DNA from: JABDPF01 sp036351575
Lineage (GTDB): Bacteria; Pseudomonadota; Gammaproteobacteria; Xanthomonadales; SZUA-36
Length of the DNA stretch: 16,481 nt
Assembly: GCA_036351575.1 (NCBI GenBank)
Contig: JAZBPJ010000124.1
Location: 1-16,481 of the forward strand
Direction: 5' to 3'
The position numbers and the translations under genes were made by a program. Positions within the stretch are counted from its first letter, which is position 1. Each line of letters opens with the position of its first letter. Below the pieces are notes generated by a model. It was not told the DNA's origin. It made no database searches and saw only the letters and a list, made by a program, of their open reading frames with translations. Positions 6,985 through 14,554 of this stretch are shown piece by piece.

Positions 6985-7491
6985 TCAGTAATTGCGTGAA
7001 TCGTAGGCCCAGTGTAGCAGGGCCTGGCGCTGGCGCGGGCGGCACATGAGGTCCCCTTTCACGCAGTTCTTGCGGATCTGCCCGATGTGGCGGGTCATCG
7101 CTTTCCAGCGCTTGATCTGCCGCGCATCGTCCTCGCAGCGGCGCCCCATCCAGTAACGGCAGTACCACTGGAACCAGCCGCGCGGGTCGTTTTCCCAGAT
7201 CCACCCTTTTTCGCGCCAGTAGGACAGCGGCTTGGAGGCATCGACGCCGAAAAAATTCAGCCGGTCATTGCGTTTTTCCGGGCTTAGCTTGGCGTTTTCG
7301 AACCATTCGGCCGGAAATTCATCCCGGCAGTCGGTCATGTACTTGCCGCCGAAGATGCCCATCTCCAGCAGCCGCTGCGGGCTCAACTCGGGCCGGAACT
7401 CGGGGTCGAAATGCTCTCCCGGCGGTTCGGTGCGCTCGTAGGTATAGCCGGATTGCATCCGGTCGTTGACGGTGACGGTGAGGGGCTTCAC
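6985..7491 (-). CDS. Conserved-looking Trp-rich protein of unknown function (168 aa)
   Basis: The GTG at 7489-7491 overlaps the TGA of the upstream cyclopropane-synthase gene (GTGA), a typical coupling arrangement; a TTG start six codons earlier (7509) is possible. There is no signal peptide or membrane helix. The protein is basic and unusually rich in Trp (nine, including W92, W97, W99, W106, W109, W114), with the striking segment DPRGWFQWYCRYWMGRR (102-118) and then DDARQIKRW. Five Cys are scattered (55, 111, 119, 143, 150) without a zinc-finger spacing. I do not recognise a family and give no function. Position between a lipid methyltransferase and an aldehyde reductase suggests a soluble accessory factor of the same pathway. 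Confidence 0.82.
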   Translation of the reverse strand: MKPLTVTVNDRMQSGYTYERTEPPGEHFDPEFRPELSPQRLLEMGIFGGKYMTDCRDEFPAEWFENAKLSPEKRNDRLNFFGVDASKPLSYWREKGWIWENDPRGWFQWYCRYWMGRRCEDDARQIKRWKAMTRHIGQIRKNCVKGDLMCRPRQRQALLHWAYDSRNY

Positions 7492-8750
7492 AGGGTTTTC
7501 AGGCGGCAACCGGGCTTGGTGAACAGCATCTGCACGTTCGAGATGGCGCGCTCAAGAAAAGCGCCCTCGCAGGTCGTCAGGTAAAACTCCCACATGCGAA
7601 TGAAGGAATCCGGAAAACCCTGGCGGCGCACCTCGTCGATCTGCTCGAAAAAGTTGCGGCGCCAGTGGCGCAGGGTGGTCGCGTAATGCAGCCCGATGTC
7701 TTCGAGGCCCAGCAGGCGCAGGTCGGTCCGCTTCGCGGCGGCATCGGCCATCACGGCCGACGAAGGCAGCGCTCCGCCGGGAAAAATGTAGCGCTGGATG
7801 AAGTCGACGTTCCTGCGGTAATAGTCATAGCGCTGATCGGCCATCGTGATGGCCTGCACCAGCATGGCGCCGTTCGGCTTCAGCAGCTCACTGCAGGCTT
7901 TGAAAAAGCTTGCGAACAGGTCATGACCGACCGCCTCGATCATTTCGATCGAGACCAGCTTGTCGAAACGCCCCCCGAGATCACGGAAATCGTCTTTCAG
8001 CACCGTGACCCGATCCTGCAGCCCGGCTGCCCGCACCCGCTCGTTCGCCAGGTCGAACTGTTCCTGCGAAATGGTCGTGGTGGTGACGCGGCAGCCGTGA
8101 TTCTGCGCCGCGTGAACCGCGAACCCGCCCCAGCCGGTACCGATCTCGATCACGTGGTCGTCCGGTCCCAGTTCGAGCCGTTGGCAGATATGTTCCAGCC
8201 GGTGGACCTGCGCCTCGTGCAGGCCGGTTTCCGGTGAGGGAAAGATCGCCGAGGAGTACATCATCGTCGGGTCCAGCCACAAGGAGAAAAATTCGTTGCC
8301 CAGGTCGTAATGGGCCGCGATGTTGCGGCGGGCGCCGCTTTTGCTGTTGCGGTTGACCCAGCGGTACAGTTTCTGCAGGGGCGCGGTCAGGCGGGCAAGC
8401 CCGCTGTCCATGCCGTCCATGACGTGGTCGTTGCGCAGGAGCAGCCGGGTCAGCCCGACCAGGTCATCGCAGCGCCAGCTGCCGTCCATGTAGGCCTCGC
8501 CCGCGCCGATGGAGCCGCCAAAAGCGACATCGGTATAAAAACGGGGATTCAGCACGGTGATCTCGGCGTCCGCGCGTTCCGCCGACGGATCGCCGAAACG
8601 GTGACGCGTATCGCCCTCGACCAGGTCCAGCGCGCCCGTTTCTATTTTTTCGAGCTGGCGCAGCAATCCGCGCCGCACCAGGGCCTCGCCGAAACGCGGT
8701 TTTGCCGTGCCGGAAAGGTGGGCGGTGGAAGACAATGATTTCGATTTCAT
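7488..8750 (-). CDS. cfa: Cyclopropane-fatty-acid-synthase-type SAM methyltransferase
   Basis: The start at 8750 overlaps the DUF1365 stop (TGATG), giving 420 residues, about 40 more than E. coli Cfa. The N-terminal about 130 residues are the Cfa lipid-binding region. The catalytic domain begins with AAHYDLGNEFFSLWLDP (145-161); the SAM site is VIEIGTGWGGFAVHAA (200-215), then SIEMIEAVG (268-275) and YIFPGGALPS (321-330). This family transfers a methylene or methyl group from S-adenosylmethionine to the double bond of unsaturated acyl chains in membrane phospholipids. The Cys of the usual YSCAYW motif is Ser here (MMYSSAIF, Ser167), and the usual EH after MF is EA. That may alter the chemistry, for instance to methylation without ring closure. 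Family is certain; product is not. Confidence 0.93.
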   Translation of the reverse strand: MKSKSLSSTAHLSGTAKPRFGEALVRRGLLRQLEKIETGALDLVEGDTRHRFGDPSAERADAEITVLNPRFYTDVAFGGSIGAGEAYMDGSWRCDDLVGLTRLLLRNDHVMDGMDSGLARLTAPLQKLYRWVNRNSKSGARRNIAAHYDLGNEFFSLWLDPTMMYSSAIFPSPETGLHEAQVHRLEHICQRLELGPDDHVIEIGTGWGGFAVHAAQNHGCRVTTTTISQEQFDLANERVRAAGLQDRVTVLKDDFRDLGGRFDKLVSIEMIEAVGHDLFASFFKACSELLKPNGAMLVQAITMADQRYDYYRRNVDFIQRYIFPGGALPSSAVMADAAAKRTDLRLLGLEDIGLHYATTLRHWRRNFFEQIDEVRRQGFPDSFIRMWEFYLTTCEGAFLERAISNVQMLFTKPGCRLKTL

Positions 8751-9523
8751 CACGAACCCTCGGGCGGTGACACGGTTTTTCCAGGATGAGGGACGACGGG
8801 CACCGACTTCAGCCACAGGCGCAGCGCCTGCCAGTGGATGCCGAAAATGACCTGCAGGGTCATCAGCGGGTAAGCCAGCAAAACGCGGGCCAGCGAGCCG
8901 GCCGATATTTCGCTTCGTTCCAGGTCGAGCGTAGCGTCGAACACCTTGTCGCCCTTTTGCAGGTTTTCCATGTGCGCGGTCAGGCGCTCGCCGGGCTGAT
9001 TGAAGCGCCAGTCGTAGTCCATGTCCATCGTCAGGAACGGCGAGACGTGGAACTCCTTGGGTCTCTGAAAACGGTAGTGCCCGCTCGCAGCGGACCCTTC
9101 CTGGCAGGGCATGACATAAATATGCCGTTCCTTCCAGGGCGTGTTGTTCACTTCAAGCACAATGTTCTCAACCCGTTCATCGTTCTCATCAAAACAATAG
9201 AAAAAACTGACCGGGTTAAAGGTGTAGCCGAAATAGCGCAGGTGCGTCAACAGCCGGACCGGACCCCGCGGCTTCGTGCCGGTCTCTTTTTCAACCAGTT
9301 CCCGCACACTGTCCACAAGCGGCGTGTCCGGGTCGCCCAGGTGGTCTTCCCGTCGAAAACGGGCCAGCGCCGCTCGCGACGCGGACCAGAACCAGCGCCC
9401 TTCAAACAGGGCAGGCAGTTCGTCCAGGTCGAGATACATCATGAACAGCCGGTAGCTGAACTCGTGCCGCGCCGGCGACATGCGCCGGTGCCTAAGCCGT
9501 CCGGAGTAAATTCCGCTCTTCAT
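8750..9523 (-). CDS. DUF1365 family protein
   Basis: This 257-residue protein carries the full DUF1365 pattern: RLRHRRMSPARHEFSYRLFM with YLDLDEL near the N-terminus (9-36), LLTHLRYFGYTFNPVSFFYC (91-110) and an amphipathic or membrane-touching C-terminal helix (YPLMTLQVIFGIHWQALRLW). The biochemical function of DUF1365 is not established; the family nearly always sits beside COG2907 flavoproteins and Cfa-type methyltransferases, as here, so a part in making or handling modified fatty acids is likely. Its start lies 32 nt inside the upstream flavoprotein gene and its stop shares a base with the next start, indicating coupled translation. Length is normal. Confidence 0.93.
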   Translation of the reverse strand: MKSGIYSGRLRHRRMSPARHEFSYRLFMMYLDLDELPALFEGRWFWSASRAALARFRREDHLGDPDTPLVDSVRELVEKETGTKPRGPVRLLTHLRYFGYTFNPVSFFYCFDENDERVENIVLEVNNTPWKERHIYVMPCQEGSAASGHYRFQRPKEFHVSPFLTMDMDYDWRFNQPGERLTAHMENLQKGDKVFDATLDLERSEISAGSLARVLLAYPLMTLQVIFGIHWQALRLWLKSVPVVPHPGKTVSPPEGS

Positions 9524-10793
9524 GACCGTTCCCGGTGCTGTCCTCTGAGAAATGCCGCAGGGCGTCGATGGCGCTCACCACGCCGTCCTCGTGAAAACCG
9601 TAACGCCAGTATGCCCCACAGAAATACGTATTGCGCTTGCCGTCGATTTCCCGGTGCCGCTTCTGGGCCGCCACCGCGCGCTCGGTGAAGACCGGGTGCT
9701 CGTACTGAATGGTCTGCAGAACCCGCCCGGGATCGATCGCGGCGCTGTTGTTCAGCGTCACGCAGTACTGCGTCGAGGCATCCAGGCTTTGCAGGATGTT
9801 CATGTTGTAGGTCAGCGTCACCAGGCCGTCCGGTCGCAGCGCGTCTCCCGGAATATTGTAATTCCACGAGGCCCAGGCGCGCCGTTGCGCGGGCATCAAT
9901 GAGGTGTCGGTATGCAGGACGGCCTCGTTGCGCTGGTAAGGTATGGCGCCGAGCACTTCACGTTCCTGGGGCGTGGCGTCCGCCAGCATTTTAAGCGCCT
10001 GGTCGCTGTGGCAAGCCAGGAATACCCGGTCGAAGCGTTCCGCATCACAGCCCTCGGCCCGAATCTCCACGCCTGCCGCGTCGCGGCGGATTTCACGGAC
10101 CGGAGCAGAAGTGCGGATACGGTCGCGGTGGCCGGCAACGAGTTTGTCCAGGTAACGCGCCGAGCCGCCCTTGACCACCCGCCACTGGGGATGATCGTTC
10201 ACGGTCAGCAGCCCGTGGTTCTGGAAAAAACGGAAAAAGAAAGCCGCGGGCATCGCGCGCATGGTTCTCGGCGTGGCCGACCAGATCGCTGACCCCATCG
10301 GCAGGATGTAGTAATCCGTGAAATACGCGGAGTAGCCCTTGCGGCCGAGAAAGCCGCCGAGCGAAAGCGTCGTGTCCAGCGGTTCCTGCTCGAGAAACGC
10401 CGGCGCCTCGCGGTTGAAGCGCAGGATTTCCGACAGCATGCGGTAGAAGCGGGGGTTGAAGAGGTTGCGCCTTTGCGCGAAGAGTCCGTTCAGGGACGAG
10501 CCGTTGTACTCCAGGCCGGCCGCGCCGCCGCTGACGCTGAAACCCATGTCGCTCGTCTGCGTGGCAACGCCCAGTTCGTCCAGCAGGGCGATGAAATTCG
10601 GGTAGGTGCGATCGTTGTAGACGATGAAACCCGTATCCACGGCCAGTTTTCTGCCGGCGTCCTCGACCTCGACCGTGTTGGTGTGTCCGCCGATGCGGTC
10701 CGCGGACTCGAACACGGTAATTTCGTGGTCGCGCGCCAGGCGGTAAGCCGCGTAGTTGCCGGCGATGCCGGTCCCGACGATCGCAATTTTCAT
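9492..10793 (-). CDS. FAD-dependent oxidoreductase, COG2907 (amine oxidase/desaturase-like)
   Basis: A 433-residue flavoprotein with the dinucleotide-binding loop VGTGIAGNYAAYRL (6-19: Gly7, Gly9, Gly12), Glu29 at the end of beta-2, and the FAD signature RIGGHTNTVEV (33-43). The C-terminus has YFCGAYWRYGFHEDGVVSA, the usual second FAD contact of the amine-oxidase/phytoene-desaturase superfamily. COG2907 members accompany DUF1365 and Cfa genes. A related flavoprotein, UfaD, acts as a fatty-acyl desaturase in furan-fatty-acid synthesis of Rhodobacter (from memory). Oxidation of a methylated or cyclopropanated acyl chain is therefore the leading hypothesis. It starts 4 nt after the lipocalin stop and overlaps the DUF1365 gene by 32 nt. 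Confidence 0.92.
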   Translation of the reverse strand: MKIAIVGTGIAGNYAAYRLARDHEITVFESADRIGGHTNTVEVEDAGRKLAVDTGFIVYNDRTYPNFIALLDELGVATQTSDMGFSVSGGAAGLEYNGSSLNGLFAQRRNLFNPRFYRMLSEILRFNREAPAFLEQEPLDTTLSLGGFLGRKGYSAYFTDYYILPMGSAIWSATPRTMRAMPAAFFFRFFQNHGLLTVNDHPQWRVVKGGSARYLDKLVAGHRDRIRTSAPVREIRRDAAGVEIRAEGCDAERFDRVFLACHSDQALKMLADATPQEREVLGAIPYQRNEAVLHTDTSLMPAQRRAWASWNYNIPGDALRPDGLVTLTYNMNILQSLDASTQYCVTLNNSAAIDPGRVLQTIQYEHPVFTERAVAAQKRHREIDGKRNTYFCGAYWRYGFHEDGVVSAIDALRHFSEDSTGNGHEERNLLRTA

Positions 10794-10797
10794 GATG

Positions 10798-11322
10798 TCA
10801 CCACTTCTGGGGCACGCGCTGCACCTGCGACATATCGTAACCGGCGCGCTCGATGGCCGCCATGGCCCGCTGGTAGTCGGGCTCGGGCAGATCGGGTGTG
10901 CGCGCCATCAGCCAGACGTAATCCCGTTTTTCCCGGCCGATCACGGTGACCATGTAGTCCTCGTCCAGGTAGATGATCCGGTAATCTCCCTTGAAGGGCC
11001 AGACGAACTGCATGCCCCAGACGGCATTGCTCTCCGTATCGCGAACGAAGCCGCGCGGATTGTAAGTCTTCTGCTTGCCGTCAAAACCGCCCTTGTTGAA
11101 GGTAAACGTGGTCGCGATGCTGCCGTCGTCGTCCAGGCGGTAAGACTCGACCGCGTTGTAGGCGTCTTTCTCGACGAAGGTCGGAATGTTGGCGATCACG
11201 TACCAGTCGCCCATGAACCGTTCCAGGTCGACATATTCGACCGGCTCCATCGGGGCGGGTGTCTGGCAGCCGGCGAGCAGCAGGGCGCAGGAAGCGGCCG
11301 CCAGGGATTTGTTCAAGGTCAT
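10798..11322 (-). CDS. blc: Outer-membrane lipocalin lipoprotein (Blc-like)
   Basis: The 174-residue product starts with a lipoprotein signal; the lipobox LLAG-C puts the lipidated Cys at residue 19. Gln follows at +2, so export to the outer membrane rather than inner-membrane retention is expected. The first lipocalin motif is FMGDWYVIANIP (36-47, Trp40), with further strands at TTFTFNKGGFDGK and VIGREKRDYVWLMAR. Bacterial lipocalins of this type bind fatty acids or lysophospholipids and are linked to envelope maintenance. GGAG lies 10 nt upstream of the ATG. It is embedded in the lipid operon, 15 nt after the exported DUF6134-like gene and 4 nt before the flavoprotein gene, which suggests it carries or removes the modified or damaged lipids. 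Confidence 0.94.
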   Translation of the reverse strand: MTLNKSLAAASCALLLAGCQTPAPMEPVEYVDLERFMGDWYVIANIPTFVEKDAYNAVESYRLDDDGSIATTFTFNKGGFDGKQKTYNPRGFVRDTESNAVWGMQFVWPFKGDYRIIYLDEDYMVTVIGREKRDYVWLMARTPDLPEPDYQRAMAAIERAGYDMSQVQRVPQKW

Positions 11323-11337
11323 TTTTCTTTGCTCCAG

Positions 11338-12012
11338 TCAGATGGCGCGGTAACGCAGGGTGCGGCCGCCGCCGACTTCGCTCTCGAGAGCCAGCCATTC
11401 GTCGTCTTCCGAGTACCACAGATTCAGGGACAGGTCGCCGGCCTCGAGGTGGTAACGTTTCGCCGGCACGGCCTGGCCGCGCACCATGATCTCGTCCGGT
11501 TCGGGCGAAGAAACGTTCACTTCCAGGAATGAACCGTCCTGCGAGTTGAGCAGGCGGGTCTGTTCCAGGAAATCCGGGTCCCAGTAGGCGAATGTCATCA
11601 CGCAGTCCGGCAGTTGCGCCGTGCCGTCCTGGCTGTCCAGCATGAAAACATCGTTCTCCAGCGACCCGTCGAGACGGTAGTTGGTGCCGTTGGAATCGGT
11701 CTGGGAACGAATGCTCTGCAGGCAGTCACCCGACCAGGTTTCCTCGTTTTCATGTGCATAGCGGAACAGCGTGACGAACAGCAGGCGGTATTCGAAGCGC
11801 GCCTCGCTGCGCAACGTGCGGTATTCACCGTTTTCAACCAGGTGATAGTTGTGAAAACCGATCTCCTTGTCGTCGAGAAATACCTGGAACTGCCAGCTGT
11901 CGCTTACTTCGCCGCCCTCGTAATTTGCCCGGGCTTCGGATGAAAGCAGCAGGGAGACCAGCAGCACGATCGCTGCGAACAGCGCGTAAATGTCCTTGAC
12001 TCGGTTTGGCAT
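11338..12012 (-). CDS. Exported protein, DUF6134-like (224 aa)
   Basis: The ATG at 12010-12012 is chosen because a perfect GGAGGT lies 8 nt upstream; a longer reading frame starts inside the preceding gene with a run of Arg residues. MPNRVKDIYALFAAIVLLVS with LLLSSEARA is a signal peptide with likely cleavage after ARA (residue 29). The mature protein begins with SWQFQVFLDDKEIGFHNYHL (39-58) and continues as beta-strands (RSEARFEYRLLFV, YRLDGSLENDVF), with two Cys (97, 137) that could form a disulfide. The pattern resembles DUF6134/DUF3108-like periplasmic beta proteins; I am not sure of the exact family. It may bind lipid, given the lipocalin gene immediately downstream. Confidence 0.83.
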   Translation of the reverse strand: MPNRVKDIYALFAAIVLLVSLLLSSEARANYEGGEVSDSWQFQVFLDDKEIGFHNYHLVENGEYRTLRSEARFEYRLLFVTLFRYAHENEETWSGDCLQSIRSQTDSNGTNYRLDGSLENDVFMLDSQDGTAQLPDCVMTFAYWDPDFLEQTRLLNSQDGSFLEVNVSSPEPDEIMVRGQAVPAKRYHLEAGDLSLNLWYSEDDEWLALESEVGGGRTLRYRAI

Positions 12013-12020
12013 TTTTCCAT

Positions 12021-12026
12021 ACCTCC
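12021..12026 (-). promoter_or_regulatory. Strong Shine-Dalgarno GGAGGT
   Basis: The sequence read on the minus strand is GGAGGT, 8 nt before the ATG at 12012. It is the best ribosome-binding site in the lipid operon and decides the start of the exported DUF6134-like protein. Confidence 0.65.
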
Positions 12027-12028
12027 GT

Positions 12029-12817
12029 TCAATTTCCGGCCGGAGCCGCCTGTTTCGGCGGCGCCGGGATGAAAGCACTCGTCTTTTCAATGTATTCGCG
12101 GTAGGCGGGCCGCCGCTCGTGCATGTCCTTTTCGAGCAGCGCCACGCCGGAAACCCGCAGCAGCAGGAAGGTCATCAGCAGCGGCGACAGCAGCGTCCAC
12201 CAGGCCCCGGCGGACAGCGCCATCAGGTAGATCCCCCACCACAGCAGGGCTTCGCCAAAATAATTCGGGTGCCGCGTATAGCGCCACAGGCCGGTGTCGA
12301 GCACCGCGTTTTCAGATGTCCTGTCGCGCCGGAAGCGGGCCAGTTGCCAGTCACCGACGACTTCAAAGAACATGCCGGCCGCCCACAGGAGCAGACCGAC
12401 CGCATCCAGCCAGCCCAGGGGCGCGGCTGATGCGGCCGCCACCGCCGGCATGGACACGAACCAGGCCAGCAGGGCCTGCAGGCCGAACACGATGTACAGG
12501 CTTTTCAGCCAGAAGCGCGGTTCGTTGTTGCGGCGGATCTCCTGGTACCTGCGATCTTCGGGCTCGCCGTGGTTGCGCACGGTGATGTAGAGCGAGAGCC
12601 GCAACGCCCAGGCGCCGACGAGCACCAGCAGCAAAAGGCTGCGGCCGCCCGACGCGCCGGCGGCGGCCCAGTAGATCAGCAGGCTGCCAAAGATCATCAG
12701 CGACCACAGGCTGTCCACGACGCTGACGTCCCGGCGGACCACGCTGTAGGCCCAGGACAGGACCGCAGCGATCGCCAGGCCGCCCAGCGAGATGAAGTAG
12801 GCGCTCCAGTCAACCAT
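12029..12817 (-). CDS. DUF1295 integral membrane protein (steroid 5-alpha-reductase-like fold)
   Basis: The 262-residue protein has about six or seven membrane helices. It carries the DUF1295 hallmarks: FFEVVGDWQLARFRRD (150-165) and GLWRYTRHPNYFGEALLWWG (176-195), the latter resembling the nucleotide/SAM-binding RHPxYxGE motif of ICMT and steroid-reductase-fold enzymes. Such proteins are inner-membrane oxidoreductase or methyltransferase candidates acting on lipids; the specific reaction of DUF1295 proteins is mostly unassigned. The start ATG overlaps the DUF2878 stop by 8 nt. In this operon it could reduce or methylate an acyl or isoprenoid lipid, which is inference from fold and context. 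Confidence 0.92.
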   Translation of the reverse strand: MVDWSAYFISLGGLAIAAVLSWAYSVVRRDVSVVDSLWSLMIFGSLLIYWAAAGASGGRSLLLLVLVGAWALRLSLYITVRNHGEPEDRRYQEIRRNNEPRFWLKSLYIVFGLQALLAWFVSMPAVAAASAAPLGWLDAVGLLLWAAGMFFEVVGDWQLARFRRDRTSENAVLDTGLWRYTRHPNYFGEALLWWGIYLMALSAGAWWTLLSPLLMTFLLLRVSGVALLEKDMHERRPAYREYIEKTSAFIPAPPKQAAPAGN

Positions 12818-13376
12818 GGCTTTTCACCCGCACGGTTTCGGCCATAACCGCGGCCCGGTTCTCTTCACGCAGGCCGTCGAAACGCTCCGCCAGCCAGGTC
12901 AGCAGCGGCATGGCGACACCCCAGCCCAGGGCCAGCGCAGCGAGCGCCGGAACCTGTTCGACAAAGGTCATGGCGCCGAGCCGGGCGCCGGCGAGATAGC
13001 TCAACGGCCCGCCGATGGCGCCGAACACGGCCGCAATGACGTAGCGGCCCCGCATCCAGCGCATCGACACGTTCAGCGTGGTGGCAAACAGCAGCCACAT
13101 CGTGATGATCCAGTAGGGCGCCAGGCCGGACAGCCACTCGCCGTTCGGATAAGCGATCCAGCCGCTTGCCAGCAGCAGGGAATCACCGAGCAGCCCCATC
13201 AGGGCGGCAGCGGCAAGCAGCCGCAGCTCAGCGGCCGGCACGCGCACCAGGTACAGGTGCAGGGCGACGACGGCTGCGACCACGACCGGGCCCAGTAGCG
13301 GCATGCCGTTGGCGGCGCCCAGCACGGAGGCGAACCAGCCCGCCTGGAACGCGATGAAATTCAGGATCACGGTCAT
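12810..13376 (-). CDS. DUF2878 integral membrane protein
   Basis: This 188-residue protein has about five or six membrane helices and starts with NFIAFQAGWFASVLGA (6-21), the recognisable DUF2878 beginning, followed by GLLGDSLLLASGWIAYPNG and PYWIITMWLLFATTLN. DUF2878 has no established function; its members occur beside Cfa-type methyltransferase, DUF1295 and COG2907/DUF1365 genes. Its ATG overlaps the stop of the upstream methyltransferase (ATGA) and its stop overlaps the DUF1295 start, so the three are translated together. Probably an inner-membrane partner of the lipid-modification enzymes. Confidence 0.9.
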   Translation of the reverse strand: MTVILNFIAFQAGWFASVLGAANGMPLLGPVVVAAVVALHLYLVRVPAAELRLLAAAALMGLLGDSLLLASGWIAYPNGEWLSGLAPYWIITMWLLFATTLNVSMRWMRGRYVIAAVFGAIGGPLSYLAGARLGAMTFVEQVPALAALALGWGVAMPLLTWLAERFDGLREENRAAVMAETVRVKSHG

Positions 13377-14458
13377 GACGGCAAGCCCTCGCGGTTCACG
13401 TCCTCGACGCGTTCAAACAGGTAATGAGAAACGAACCACTCGCGGCCCTCGTTCAGGCCAAAGAGTTCCGCGCAGGCCATGAAGAAAATACGCCAGCGCT
13501 GGAACCAGCGGCCCGCCGCCTCCTGCCCGTAGGTCGAAGCCATGATCGGCATGACCTCATCGCGCTTTGCGTCCATCTCCGCCAACCAGGCGTTGGAGGT
13601 GCGCTCGTAGTGCTTTCCGCTCCAGCGCCAGCGGCGCAGCAGCTGCAGCTTTTCCTGGAAGCGCAGCGGCAGGTCGTCGCTCGGCATGATTCCGCCGGAG
13701 AAGAAGTGGCGGCTCATCCAGTCGGTCTCGCCCTTGTCCAGGAACTCATAGGGCGTGCTGCGGTGGCAGAAAATGTGCATGAAAAATCGCCCGCCCGGCT
13801 TCAGCCAGCCGTGCACGCGGGAAAAAAGTTCGCGGTAGTTGCGCATGTGTTCGAACATTTCGACCGACACGATGCGGTCATACTGACCCGGCGCGGCGAA
13901 GTCGTTCATGTCGGCCGTGACCACCGTGAGGTTGTTCAGCCCCGCGGCCGCGGCGACCGATTCGATGTAGGCACGCTGCGAGGACGAGTTCGATACCGAG
14001 GTCACGCGGCAGGCCGGGTACCGGCGGGCGATCCACAGGCTCAGGGAACCCCAGCCGCAGCCCATGTCCAGCACGTGCATGCCGTCCTCGATGCCGGCGC
14101 GTTCGCAGCTTGTGCGAAGCGCCTCGCTCTCAGCCTGCTCGAGGTTTTTCGTGGCCTGGTCCCACAGACAGCAGCTGTACTTGCGGTGGGGACCCAGGAC
14201 AGCGCCGAAGAAAACGGATGGCACCTCGTAGTGCTGCTCGTTGGCGAGGTCCGGAACCGGGGCGACCGGGCCACGGTCCATCAGGTCGACAAACGCCTCG
14301 AGCCGGCGCGCCGAGGCCTCGATGTCGTGAGCCTCGATTTCATCCAGCCGCTGCCGGCACAGGCGGCGAATGCCGGCGCGAATAACCGCGTCCGGTACCC
14401 GGCCCTGCTCGGTCCACTCGAGGATGGTGGATGAAGCGGTGTTGTCGTTACTGCCCAT
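13373..14458 (-). CDS. SAM methyltransferase, Cfa / coclaurine N-methyltransferase-like
   Basis: The start at 14458 is preferred because GGAG lies 6 nt upstream; the ATG six codons earlier (14476) lacks a ribosome-binding site. The 361-residue product has EQHYEVPSVFF (74-84) with KYSCCLWD (93-100), the SAM loop LDMGCGWGSLSLWIA (130-144), SNSSSQRAYI, SVEMFEHM (198-205) and HIFCHRSTPYEF. It retains the Cys and Glu-His expected in cyclopropane synthases (Cys96/Cys97, Glu203-His204), unlike the second Cfa-type enzyme of the operon. The overall pattern is closest to the COG2230 branch that includes plant coclaurine N-methyltransferases, so the methyl acceptor could be a lipid or a small molecule. 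It is the first gene of the ten-gene minus-strand operon. Confidence 0.9.
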   Translation of the reverse strand: MGSNDNTASSTILEWTEQGRVPDAVIRAGIRRLCRQRLDEIEAHDIEASARRLEAFVDLMDRGPVAPVPDLANEQHYEVPSVFFGAVLGPHRKYSCCLWDQATKNLEQAESEALRTSCERAGIEDGMHVLDMGCGWGSLSLWIARRYPACRVTSVSNSSSQRAYIESVAAAAGLNNLTVVTADMNDFAAPGQYDRIVSVEMFEHMRNYRELFSRVHGWLKPGGRFFMHIFCHRSTPYEFLDKGETDWMSRHFFSGGIMPSDDLPLRFQEKLQLLRRWRWSGKHYERTSNAWLAEMDAKRDEVMPIMASTYGQEAAGRWFQRWRIFFMACAELFGLNEGREWFVSHYLFERVEDVNREGLPS

Positions 14459-14512
14459 TGCTTGCTCCGTGTTCATTCCGTGGCGCGGCCGTGTGAATAG
14501 CCGCTCCTTTCA

Positions 14513-14534
14513 CGGTCTATTGAACAACAGACCG
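14513..14534. promoter_or_regulatory. Inverted repeat CGGTCT-N10-AGACCG in lipid-operon promoter region
   Basis: A perfect 6-bp inverted repeat with a 10-bp spacer lies 55 nt upstream of the proposed start of the first lipid-operon gene. On the minus strand it is immediately preceded by TTGACC (14535-14540), a good -35 hexamer, but no convincing -10 is found at 16-18 bp. The palindrome occupies the -35/-10 spacer, where MerR-type or repressor sites are commonly found. It could also fold in the leader RNA. It does not resemble the TGTAYA boxes at the MerR gene. Confidence 0.42.
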
Positions 14535-14554
14535 GGTCAAGATTGTGTGAAGGC

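Noticed and set aside
13424..14434. Plus-strand frame of 336 codons opposite the first methyltransferase
   Set aside because: Antisense artefact of high GC; no domain, while the minus strand has a complete SAM methyltransferase.
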